Assembly (NCBI GenBank): GCA_034420495.1
Contig: DAOULG010000277.1
Span: forward strand, 1-5,177
Length of the DNA stretch: 5,177 nucleotides
Source of the DNA: VYDC01 sp034420495
GTDB lineage: Bacteria; Chloroflexota; Dehalococcoidia; UBA2979
Direction of reading: 5' to 3'
Below the pieces are notes generated by a model. That model saw only the letters and a program-made list of their open reading frames with translations. It was not told the origin of the DNA and did not search any database. Of the stretch, positions 1 through 5,177 are shown one piece after another (within the stretch, counting starts at the first letter, position 1; every line of letters starts with the position of its first letter). The translations under genes were made by a program, and so were the position numbers.

Positions 1-1725
1 GAGCGTCTCGGGTCGACCCTGATCCGCTGCGCCGACGGCTACGTCTACTGGATGGCGCCGCGACCGGCGCTCGATCTCTTCGTCCTCATCGAGCGCTTCG
101 AGCTCGTCGACGATCCGCGCTGGATCGCCGCCTCGCAGGACGGGGCGCTGTGGCGGGATGCCGTCCCGGAACTCCGCGCGATGTTCGAGGCGTGGGCGAG
201 CGGGCACCCGAAGCAGGAGGTCTACGAGCGCGCGCAGACGCTCCGGCTCAACGTCACCCCCGTCAACGACGCCGCCGATCTCGAGCGCGCGCCGGGGCTG
301 CGCGAGCGGGGGTTCTGGCGCGCGGTCGAGCACCCGCTGGCGGGCTCGCTCGAGCTCGCGGGATCGCCGTGGGAGCTGCGCAGCGGGCCCGTCGGGCCCC
401 GCAGGGGCGCGCCGCTGCTCGACGCCGACGCCGGCGCGCGCGTCGAGGCGGGGCCGCACCGCGCCGCTCCCCATCCCGAGCTCGCCGGCGAGCTCCCCTT
501 CTCCGGTCTCCGCGTGCTCGACGTCACCTCGAACTGGTCCGGCCCGGTCGCCGCGCGCAACCTCGGGGATCTCGGCGCCGACGTCGTCAAGGTCGAGACC
601 GCCGCCCGCCCGGCCGCGCGCGACAACCACCCGCCGCACGGCGAGTGGTGGAACGACTGGTACAACCGGGCCGGCTCCTTCAACCTCCTCAACCGCAGCA
701 AGCGCGCCGTGGGGCTGGACCTGCGCAATCCGGAGGGGCGCGAGACGCTGCTCCGCCTCGTCGAGCACGCAGACGTGCTCATCGAGAACTTCGCGGCGCG
801 GGTCATGCCGAACCTCGGGCTGACGTACGAGGCGATCGCGGAGCGCAACCCGCGCATCGTGATGTGCTCGATGCCGGGCTTCGGCCAGCGCGGCCCGGAG
901 ATGAGCTACACGGCCTACGGATCGAACATCGAGGCCTCGAGCGGGCTCGTCGCCACGACCGGCTACGGGCCGGAGGAGCTGCAGGCCACGGGCTCCTTCT
1001 ACGCCGATCCGATCACCGGCGCGCTCGGGCTCCTCGCGACGGTGGCGGCGCTGCTCGCCCGGGAGCGCGGCGCGGGGGGCGACTACGTCGTGACGACGCT
1101 GCTCGACTCCGGCGTGCTCTTCTCGGTCGACTCGCTGATGGAATACCGGCTGAGCGGCGAGGCGCCGGGGCCCCGGGCGAACCGCTCGCCGCGACGGGCG
1201 CCCCAGGGCGCCTACCGCACGGTCGGCCCGGATGGCTGGCTGGCGCTGGCGGTCGAGGACGAGCGGCAGTGGCGGGCGCTGTGCGAGACGATCGGCCGTC
1301 CCGAGCTGGCGGCCCGCCATGCGACGGTCGCCGCGCGGCAGGCGGCCCACGACGAGATAGACGAGGCGATCGCCTCGTGGGCCCGGGCGCTCGATCACCA
1401 GGAGGCGACGCGGAGGCTGCAGGCGGCGGGGGTGCCCGCCGGCCCCGTGCTCGCGAACTGGGAGATCCTCTCCGACCCCCACCTCTTCGCCCGCGGCTAC
1501 TTCCGGCACTACGTGCACCCGAAGGTGGGGGTCTACCCCTGGGACGGCGTCCCGTGGAGGTTCTCGCGCACGCCGGCCCGCCCCTTCGCGCCGCCGCTCT
1601 TCGCCGAGCACAACGACGCCGTGCTCGCCGAGTATCTCGGCGCCGACGAGGCGGAGCGGTCGCGCCTGCGCGCCGCGGGGGCGCTCGAGGACGTGCCGAC
1701 GATGCCGGCCCCGACCTGGTCGTAG
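1..1725 (+). CDS. CaiB/BaiF family III CoA-transferase, tandem-domain, 5' truncated by window edge
   Basis: Family III CoA-transferases move CoA between carboxylic acids through an aspartyl-CoA thioester intermediate in the cytosol. The frame is open from base 1, so the start lies upstream; the ATG at 52 falls inside a conserved stretch and is not the likely start. Counting the first codon as 1, codons 1-145 resemble the C-terminal part of a CaiB domain (CADGYVYW, then DDPRW, then PVNDAADL, then RGFW and HP). A linker follows, and a second, complete domain begins near codon 167 (FSGLRVLDVT). It carries LGADVVKVE (191-199), NRSKRAVGLDL (231-241), ADVLIENF (257-264), MPGFGQRGP (291-299) and the candidate catalytic Asp336 in YADPITG, ending at codon 574. 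The protein is therefore probably a fusion of two CaiB domains, an architecture also known from the DMSP-acting enzyme DddD; identity with DddD is not implied. The substrate is unknown. The stop is 26 bp before the reductase gene, suggesting one operon. Confidence 0.93.
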   Translation, partial: ERLGSTLIRCADGYVYWMAPRPALDLFVLIERFELVDDPRWIAASQDGALWRDAVPELRAMFEAWASGHPKQEVYERAQTLRLNVTPVNDAADLERAPGLRERGFWRAVEHPLAGSLELAGSPWELRSGPVGPRRGAPLLDADAGARVEAGPHRAAPHPELAGELPFSGLRVLDVTSNWSGPVAARNLGDLGADVVKVETAARPAARDNHPPHGEWWNDWYNRAGSFNLLNRSKRAVGLDLRNPEGRETLLRLVEHADVLIENFAARVMPNLGLTYEAIAERNPRIVMCSMPGFGQRGPEMSYTAYGSNIEASSGLVATTGYGPEELQATGSFYADPITGALGLLATVAALLARERGAGGDYVVTTLLDSGVLFSVDSLMEYRLSGEAPGPRANRSPRRAPQGAYRTVGPDGWLALAVEDERQWRALCETIGRPELAARHATVAARQAAHDEIDEAIASWARALDHQEATRRLQAAGVPAGPVLANWEILSDPHLFARGYFRHYVHPKVGVYPWDGVPWRFSRTPARPFAPPLFAEHNDAVLAEYLGADEAERSRLRAAGALEDVPTMPAPTWS

Positions 1726-1742
1726 GCCGGGCGGCCGGGGCG

Positions 1743-1746
1743 GGAG
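1743..1746 (+). promoter_or_regulatory. Ribosome binding site of the RibD_C reductase
   Basis: GGAG lies 5 bases before the ATG at 1752. It decides the start, because this reading frame stays open far upstream through the CoA-transferase gene and so the frame alone does not fix the 5' end. Confidence 0.6.
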
Positions 1747-1751
1747 ACGGG

Positions 1752-2504
1752 ATGCAGCTCAGCTCGGGGAGCGCGGCCGGGCCGGACTACAGGGAACTGA
1801 CGTTCCCGCCCGCTCCTCCCGGCCGCCCCTACATCGTCACCAACATGGTGAGCTCCGCGGACGGGAAGGTCGTCGTCGAGGGCGATGAGGAGGGGCTCGG
1901 CTCCCCGACCGACCGCCGGCTGATGCGGGAGCTGCGCTCGCACGCCGACGTCGTGCTCAACGGCGCCGGCACGCTGCGTGTCTCGGGGAGCTCGTCCCGG
2001 CTCGGCGTTCCCGAGCTCGAGGAGCGCCGCATCCGGCGCGGCCGGGAGCCGCTGCCGGTGGCGGCCGTCCTGAGCTCGACCGGCGACCTCCCGCTCGACC
2101 GCGACTTCTTCCGCGCGCGCGACTTTCGGGCGGTGGTCTACCTCTCCGACGCGGCCCCCGCCGAGCGCCGGGCGGCTCTCGCGGCGACCGGCCGCCCGCT
2201 CGAGATGCTGCCCGCTTGGGATCCGCTCCCCGCGATGGTGCGCCACATGCGCGAGTCGCTCGGTGCGGAGCTCCTGCTGGTCGAGGGCGGGCCCGGGCTG
2301 AACGGCGCCTTCTTCGACCGGGGGCTGATCGACGAGTACTTCCTCACGCTCGCGGCGAGGCTCGCGGGCGGCGGCGGCGTCCCCGCGGCTATCGAGGGTC
2401 GCGTCGCGCCCACCAGGGAGGGGCTGCGGCCGCTCGATCTCGTCTCGGCGTACGCGAATCCCGCGACCGGCGAGCTCTACCTCCGCTACCGCGTGCGCCG
2501 CTGA
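1752..2504 (+). CDS. RibD C-terminal domain / dihydrofolate reductase-like NADPH reductase
   Basis: This is a 250-residue protein of the RibD_C (pyrimidine reductase) fold, which in riboflavin synthesis reduces the ribosyl side chain of the aminouracil intermediate with NADPH. Diagnostic segments are RPYIVTNMVSSADGKV (25-40), SPTDRRLMRELRSHADVVLNG (51-71, shown in part) with GAGTLR (71-76), and LLVEGGPGLNGAFF (to about 188) followed by GLIDEYFLTLA (191-201). These are the usual nucleotide-binding and core elements. There is no N-terminal deaminase domain, so it is not a bifunctional RibD. No other riboflavin gene is in the window, so the substrate may be something else. The ATG at 1752 is chosen because GGAG (1743-1746) sits 5 bases upstream and the conserved domain begins about 25 residues later. 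The short gap after the CoA-transferase suggests cotranscription. The fold is well supported; the reaction is not known. Confidence 0.9.
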   Translation: MQLSSGSAAGPDYRELTFPPAPPGRPYIVTNMVSSADGKVVVEGDEEGLGSPTDRRLMRELRSHADVVLNGAGTLRVSGSSSRLGVPELEERRIRRGREPLPVAAVLSSTGDLPLDRDFFRARDFRAVVYLSDAAPAERRAALAATGRPLEMLPAWDPLPAMVRHMRESLGAELLLVEGGPGLNGAFFDRGLIDEYFLTLAARLAGGGGVPAAIEGRVAPTREGLRPLDLVSAYANPATGELYLRYRVRR

Positions 2505-2517
2505 GGGGCCGGGGCCG
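2505..2517. other. 13-bp convergent junction without terminator
   Basis: The reductase stop (TGA, 2502-2504) and the amidase stop (TAG on the minus strand, 2520-2518) leave 13 GC-only bases between them. No hairpin plus T-run is present, so either termination is Rho-dependent or the two transcripts run into each other. Confidence 0.7.
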
Positions 2518-3462
2518 CTACTCGAAGACGACGCGCGGGAAGGCGAGCCCGACCACCCAGTGGGGCTGGTCGACGATCTCGAGTATGCGGAGGTCGGCGC
2601 AGACGCTCAGCAGCATGTACGCATCGACGGCGGCGAGGCCGTGCCGGCTCCCCAGCAGATCGATCATCGCGCGCACGGCGGCGCGCGCTCCCTCCATCAG
2701 GTCGGGGCCGATGCCGGTCGTCACGAGGTAGCCCCGGGCGTCGACGTGGCGGCTGACGGGACCCGGCGTCTCGTAGCGCGGCGAGGCGACGGCGGCTCCC
2801 TTGATGAGATCGATCCGCAGCGCGACCCGCATCGGGCTCTCGATCGCGGTGCCGCAGACCTCCCCGTCCCCCTGCGCCGCGTGGGTGTCCCCGACGGAGA
2901 GCAGCGCGCCGGGCACCTCGACGGGGAGCTCGAGGACGCTGCCGGCGCCGAGGTCGCGGATGTCCATGTTGCCGCCCACCCGCCGGGGCGGGACCACGCT
3001 GTGCGTGCCCGGCTCGGCGGGCGCCACGCCGATCGTTCCCATGAAGGGCCGGAGCGGCACCCGGCCGCCCGGCCGGTACATCGCCGGCGCGAGCGTCTGC
3101 GCGTCGTAGCTCCACAGGTGCAGTGCCGGCTCGGGGAAGTCGTCGGCGAGGAGGCCGAAGCCCGGGATGTTCGCGGTCCACCCCCAGCCCGACGGGGCGA
3201 TGTCGAGCGTGGTGATCCGCAGCGCGTCGCCGGGCTCGGCGCCCTCGACGAAGAGCGGGCCGGTCACGGGGTTCACGCGGGAGAAGTCGAGCCCCGCCAG
3301 CTCCCCGGCGGTGGTGCCCGGACGGATCTGGCCGCCCGACGCGTCGAGGATCTCGAGCTCGGCGCTCTCGCCGGGACGGAGGCGGCGCACGGGCGGAAGC
3401 GAGTTGTCCCATCCCAGGTGATGCTCGGAGGAGTGGATCGTGTGGTGGGGACCGGTCGTCAC
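2518..3462 (-). CDS. Acetamidase/formamidase family protein (FmdA/AmdA-type amide hydrolase)
   Basis: This 314-residue protein belongs to the acetamidase/formamidase family, soluble enzymes that hydrolyse short aliphatic amides to a carboxylate and ammonia. Family blocks run in order along the full length: HHLGWDNSLPP (14-24), DASGGQ (40-45), LDFSRVNPVTGPLFVEGAEPGD (58-79, partly quoted: FSRVNPVTGP, EGAEPGD), SGWGWTANIPGFGLLADDFPEP (about 91-112; core GWGWT and PGFGLL), RVPLRPFMGTIGVAPAEPG (134-152), PPRRVGGNMDIR (158-169), GDTHAAQGDGEVCGTAIE (191-208), a DLIKG segment, VTTGIGPDLMEGAR, and a C-terminal DQPHWVVGLAFP. The length is normal for the compact form of the family. The GTG start at 3462 is chosen for its strong AGGGAGG 7 bases upstream and because the conserved region starts at residue 6-14; the upstream extension of the frame overlaps the divergent gene. 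The true substrate could be formamide, acetamide or another amide. The gene is divergent from the MmgE/PrpD gene, so the two may share control. Confidence 0.95.
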   Translation of the reverse strand: MTTGPHHTIHSSEHHLGWDNSLPPVRRLRPGESAELEILDASGGQIRPGTTAGELAGLDFSRVNPVTGPLFVEGAEPGDALRITTLDIAPSGWGWTANIPGFGLLADDFPEPALHLWSYDAQTLAPAMYRPGGRVPLRPFMGTIGVAPAEPGTHSVVPPRRVGGNMDIRDLGAGSVLELPVEVPGALLSVGDTHAAQGDGEVCGTAIESPMRVALRIDLIKGAAVASPRYETPGPVSRHVDARGYLVTTGIGPDLMEGARAAVRAMIDLLGSRHGLAAVDAYMLLSVCADLRILEIVDQPHWVVGLAFPRVVFE

Positions 3463-3469
3463 GGCGGCG

Positions 3470-3476
3470 CCTCCCT
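3470..3476 (-). promoter_or_regulatory. Shine-Dalgarno of the amidase gene, fixes a GTG start
   Basis: On the minus strand AGGGAGG is followed by 7 bases and then GTG (3462-3460). It is a near-perfect anti-16S match and is the main reason to start the protein at this GTG, although the frame stays open to 4092. Confidence 0.8.
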
Positions 3477-3482
3477 CTGGGT

Positions 3483-3510
3483 CCGCCCCGCCCGCCGGGG
3501 GGCGGGGCGG
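3483..3510. promoter_or_regulatory. Perfect 11-bp inverted repeat (hairpin or operator) upstream of the amidase RBS
   Basis: CCGCCCCGCCC (3483-3493) and its exact complement GGGCGGGGCGG (3500-3510) flank a 6-base loop. On the amidase strand the hairpin ends 6 bases before the AGGGAGG site. If transcription starts upstream of 3510, it would form a very stable structure in the leader; otherwise it could be a protein-binding operator. No T-run follows on either strand, so it is not a standard intrinsic terminator. The symmetry is seen directly; the role is inferred, and such GC-rich sequence raises the chance of accidental symmetry. Confidence 0.5.
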
Positions 3511-3560
3511 TGCGCCGTGATCTAACGCGATGCGGGCGCCCCCGGCACGCCGCCGCGCCG

Positions 3561-3574
3561 GCCGGGCGCCCGGC
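3561..3574. repeat. 14-bp perfect palindrome, core repeated at 3619-3631
   Basis: GCCGGGCGCCCGGC reads identically on both strands. The 13-base string GGGCGCCCGGCGC occurs at 3564-3576 and again exactly at 3619-3631, with starts 55 bases apart, close to five helical turns. The second copy keeps only the 8-bp core palindrome GGGCGCCC. It may be a paired regulator site, or just a product of extreme GC content. Confidence 0.4.
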
Positions 3575-3651
3575 GCCGTCCCCGGGAGCGATCCGGCGGG
3601 CGCCGCGGACCGGCCGCGGGGCGCCCGGCGCGCTCCCGCGGCGCGGGCCTG

Positions 3652-3680
3652 TTTGCCCGGGAGTCCGCCTCCCGTATGGT
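3652..3680 (+). promoter_or_regulatory. Sigma70-like promoter of the MmgE/PrpD gene with inverted repeat in the spacer
   Basis: A -35-like TTTGCC (3652-3657) and a -10-like TATGGT (3675-3680) are separated by exactly 17 bp and are the most AT-rich words in the intergenic region. The spacer is the inverted repeat CGGGAG-TCCGC-CTCCCG (3658-3674), which would suit a repressor or activator bound between the two elements. A start near 3687 would leave a leader of about 20 bases containing the GGAAGGGG ribosome binding site. The match is moderate (the -10 has 4 of 6 consensus bases), and the start point is inferred. Confidence 0.5.
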
Positions 3681-3688
3681 CGGGTCGC

Positions 3689-3696
3689 GGGAAGGG
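3689..3696 (+). promoter_or_regulatory. Ribosome binding site of the MmgE/PrpD gene
   Basis: GGAAGGGG lies 9 bases before the ATG at 3706. It favours that start over the in-frame ATG at 3676, which would fall inside the predicted -10 box and has only a distant GGGAG. Confidence 0.55.
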
Positions 3697-3705
3697 GCTC
3701 GCCAC

Positions 3706-5177
3706 ATGACGCAGGAGGGCGCGGCGGGGGAGGGCGCGGGCTGGAGGGCGCGCGGGGCGCCGAGCGAGGGTCTGACGCGCGAGGCCGTCGAGTTCGCAAC
3801 CGGCTTCACATTCGACCGCATCACGCCGGAGGCGCTGCGGATCGCGCGACGCTGCATCCTCGACGGGCTCGGCGTCGCGCTCGCCGGCTCGGAGCAGGCC
3901 GCCATCGACGTGCTGGCCCGCTACGTGCGGAAGGTCGGCGGAGCGCAGCAGGCGCGCGTGATCGGCGACGCCTCGATGCGCCTTCCCGCGCACCTCGCGG
4001 CGCTCTGGAACGGCACCGCCGGGCACGCGATGGACTGGGACGACACGCAGCTCTCGGAGGGGGAGGGGAGGCTCTACGGGCTCCTGACGCACCCCACGAT
4101 TCCGCCCCTCGCCGCCTCCCTCGCCGTCTCAGAGCAGCTGGGCGGCGTCGGCGGTCGGCGCTTCCTGGCCGCGTTCGTGGCGGGCGTCGAGGTGGAGTGC
4201 AAGCTCAACGAGGCGGTGACGCCCGACCACTACATCGGCGGCTTCCACTCGAGCGGGACCTTCGGGACCCTGGGCGCGGCGACCGCAGCTGCGCGGCTTC
4301 TCGATCTCGACGCCACGCGGACGGCGCGCGCCCTCGGCATCGCCGCCTCCATGGCCTCGGGGATCCGCGTCAACTTCGGGACGATGACGAAGCCGCTCCA
4401 CGTCGGCCGCGCCGCCGAGAACGGCGTCACGGCGGCGCTGCTCGCCGCCGAAGGCTTCACCGCTCACGAGGAGGCGATCGACGGCCCGTGGGGCTACCTC
4501 GCCGTCGCCGGTCGCGGCGCCGAGCCCGAGCTCGTGCGCGGCCGCTTCGGCTCGCCCCTCTCCATCGAGAGGCCCGGGGTCTCCATCAAGCCCTACCCCT
4601 GCGGCGTGCTCACCCACCCCTCGATGGACGCGCTGCTGGCGCTGATGCGGGAGGAGAGTCTCGCCTCAGGCGACATCGAGCGGATCACGCTCCACGCCGG
4701 CAACAACATCCTCGGCCCGATCCGCTACCGGGTCGCGGCGACCGAGCTCGAGGGGAAGTTCTCGATGGCCTTCCTCCTCGCGGCGATCGCGATCGCCGGA
4801 CGCGCCGGGAAGAGCGAGTTCACCGACGACTTCGTCCGAAGGCCCGACGTCCAGGAGATGCAGCGCCGCGTGGAGACCGCCTACGACGCCGAGATCGAGG
4901 CGCGCGGCCTCGACAAGATCCGCTCCCGCCTCGTGCTCGAGACCCGGGACGGCCGGCGCATCGTGCGCGAGGCCGGGGAGGCCTACCGCGGCGGCCCCGA
5001 CAACCCCCTGACGGACCGGCAGGTCGAGGAGAAGTTCGAGGACTGCGCCGGAGGCCTCCTCGACGCCGCCCGCGTCGCCGAGGTGGAGCGACGCGTCTGG
5101 GCGCTCGAGGAGCAGCCCGACGTCACCGATCTGCTGCCGCTGCTCTCCTGGCGCGATCGCTACTCCCGGTCCCCGTC
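3706..5177 (+). CDS. MmgE/PrpD family protein (2-methylcitrate dehydratase / cis-aconitate decarboxylase fold), 3' end cut by window
   Basis: No stop occurs before the window edge: 490 codons are present, so given usual family lengths probably only a short C-terminal tail is missing. The MmgE/PrpD fold includes 2-methylcitrate dehydratase (propionate catabolism), cis-aconitate decarboxylase (itaconate formation) and many enzymes of unknown substrate. After a Gly/Ala/Glu-rich tail of about 22 residues, the helical domain begins (EAVEFATGF, then CILDGLGVALAGS). Key motifs are HAMDWDDTQ (107-115), LLTHPTIPPLAA (126-137), GGFHSSGTFGTLGAA, NFGTMTKPLHVGRAAENG (about 223-240; Lys229) and SIKPYPCGVLTHP (293-305; His304). 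Asp110, Thr114, Lys229 and His304 appear to match active-site residues described in cis-aconitate decarboxylase; His129 may match a further His, but about nine residues farther from Thr114. It is thus not a plain methylcitrate dehydratase, and the substrate is open. It is read divergently from the amidase gene. The start at 3706 rests on GGAAGGGG 9 bases upstream. Confidence 0.93.
   Translation, partial: MTQEGAAGEGAGWRARGAPSEGLTREAVEFATGFTFDRITPEALRIARRCILDGLGVALAGSEQAAIDVLARYVRKVGGAQQARVIGDASMRLPAHLAALWNGTAGHAMDWDDTQLSEGEGRLYGLLTHPTIPPLAASLAVSEQLGGVGGRRFLAAFVAGVEVECKLNEAVTPDHYIGGFHSSGTFGTLGAATAAARLLDLDATRTARALGIAASMASGIRVNFGTMTKPLHVGRAAENGVTAALLAAEGFTAHEEAIDGPWGYLAVAGRGAEPELVRGRFGSPLSIERPGVSIKPYPCGVLTHPSMDALLALMREESLASGDIERITLHAGNNILGPIRYRVAATELEGKFSMAFLLAAIAIAGRAGKSEFTDDFVRRPDVQEMQRRVETAYDAEIEARGLDKIRSRLVLETRDGRRIVREAGEAYRGGPDNPLTDRQVEEKFEDCAGGLLDAARVAEVERRVWALEEQPDVTDLLPLLSWRDRYSRSP

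Larger units (their letters stand above)
3463..3705. other. Divergent intergenic control region between amidase and MmgE/PrpD genes
   Basis: These 243 bases separate two divergently read genes and should hold both promoters. They contain the 28-bp hairpin at 3483-3510, a 14-bp palindrome at 3561-3574, a 13-bp direct repeat (3564-3576 and 3619-3631), CCGCGG boxes at 3603-3608 and 3614-3619, four copies of the CGGGAG hexamer in alternating orientation, and a plus-strand promoter at 3652-3680. The one AT-richer spot facing the amidase is TTAGAT on the minus strand (3525-3520), a weak -10 candidate without a good -35. No small gene with a convincing ribosome binding site was seen. Confidence 0.7.

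Noticed and set aside
1..1725. Naming the CoA-transferase DddD or a DMSP-cleaving enzyme
   Set aside because: Only the tandem-domain architecture is shared, the first domain is mostly outside the window, and no DMSP transporter or downstream ddd gene is visible.
150..1751. Long open plus-strand frame continuous with the reductase gene, suggesting a 784-residue protein
   Set aside because: Its translation through the CoA-transferase region is Arg/Ala/Gly-rich without any domain, while the overlapping frame encodes clear CaiB motifs. It is a GC-driven shadow; the reductase starts at 1752.
3483..3510. Intrinsic terminator
   Set aside because: The stem is strong but there is no T-run on either side, and it sits just upstream of a gene start on its own strand rather than after a stop codon.
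2560..3525. Plus-strand open frame antisense to the amidase gene
   Set aside because: Its composition is typical of antisense shadow in high-GC DNA, with no domain and no convincing ribosome binding site.
3676..3705. Upstream in-frame ATG for the MmgE/PrpD gene (10 extra residues)
   Set aside because: It coincides with the predicted -10 box and has a poorly spaced ribosome binding site; the ATG at 3706 has GGAAGGGG at 9 bases.
2486..3799. Second long minus-strand open frame over the amidase gene
   Set aside because: It is an Arg/Pro-rich translation without recognisable motifs, lying over a gene with full-length family conservation in another frame.
3463..4092. Minus-strand extension of the amidase frame (210 extra residues)
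   Set aside because: It overlaps the divergent MmgE/PrpD gene, is low in complexity and rich in Arg/Pro/Ala, and the strong Shine-Dalgarno supports the GTG at 3462.
4129..4617. Minus-strand open frame inside the MmgE/PrpD gene
   Set aside because: It lies opposite strongly conserved MmgE/PrpD motifs and its own product shows no family features.

Overview
This window comes from a very GC-rich bacterial genome (by eye well above 70% G+C, with third codon positions almost all G or C). Codon use and protein style suggest a high-GC actinobacterium, perhaps of the Thermoleophilia/Solirubrobacterales type. That placement is inference only: there is no rRNA or marker gene here. Both ends of the window cut through genes.

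Layout: (1) 1-1725, plus strand, the 3' part of a family III (CaiB/BaiF) CoA-transferase. It is probably a tandem two-domain protein: the window opens inside the C-terminal part of a first domain, and a complete second domain follows with its candidate catalytic Asp. (2) 1752-2504, plus strand, a stand-alone RibD C-terminal-type (dihydrofolate-reductase-like) NADPH reductase, 26 bp downstream and probably in the same transcript. (3) 2518-3462, minus strand, a complete acetamidase/formamidase-family protein (FmdA/AmdA) with a GTG start. It converges on the reductase with only 13 bp between stop codons. (4) 3463-3705, a divergent intergenic region rich in inverted repeats: an 11-bp-stem hairpin just upstream of the amidase ribosome binding site, and a sigma70-like promoter for the next gene with a perfect inverted repeat filling its spacer. 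(5) 3706 to the window end, plus strand, an MmgE/PrpD-family protein complete except for its extreme C-terminus and stop codon.

Together the genes look like a catabolic neighbourhood for small carboxylic acids or amides. An amidase could release a carboxylate and ammonia, a CoA-transferase could activate a carboxylate, a PrpD-fold enzyme could dehydrate, decarboxylate or isomerise a polycarboxylate, and an NADPH reductase could act on a pathway intermediate. The substrate cannot be read from the sequence, and the pathway is a hypothesis from gene content. No tRNA, rRNA, CRISPR array, insertion sequence or convincing intrinsic terminator was seen. The least ordinary parts are the two-domain CoA-transferase and the structured divergent control region.
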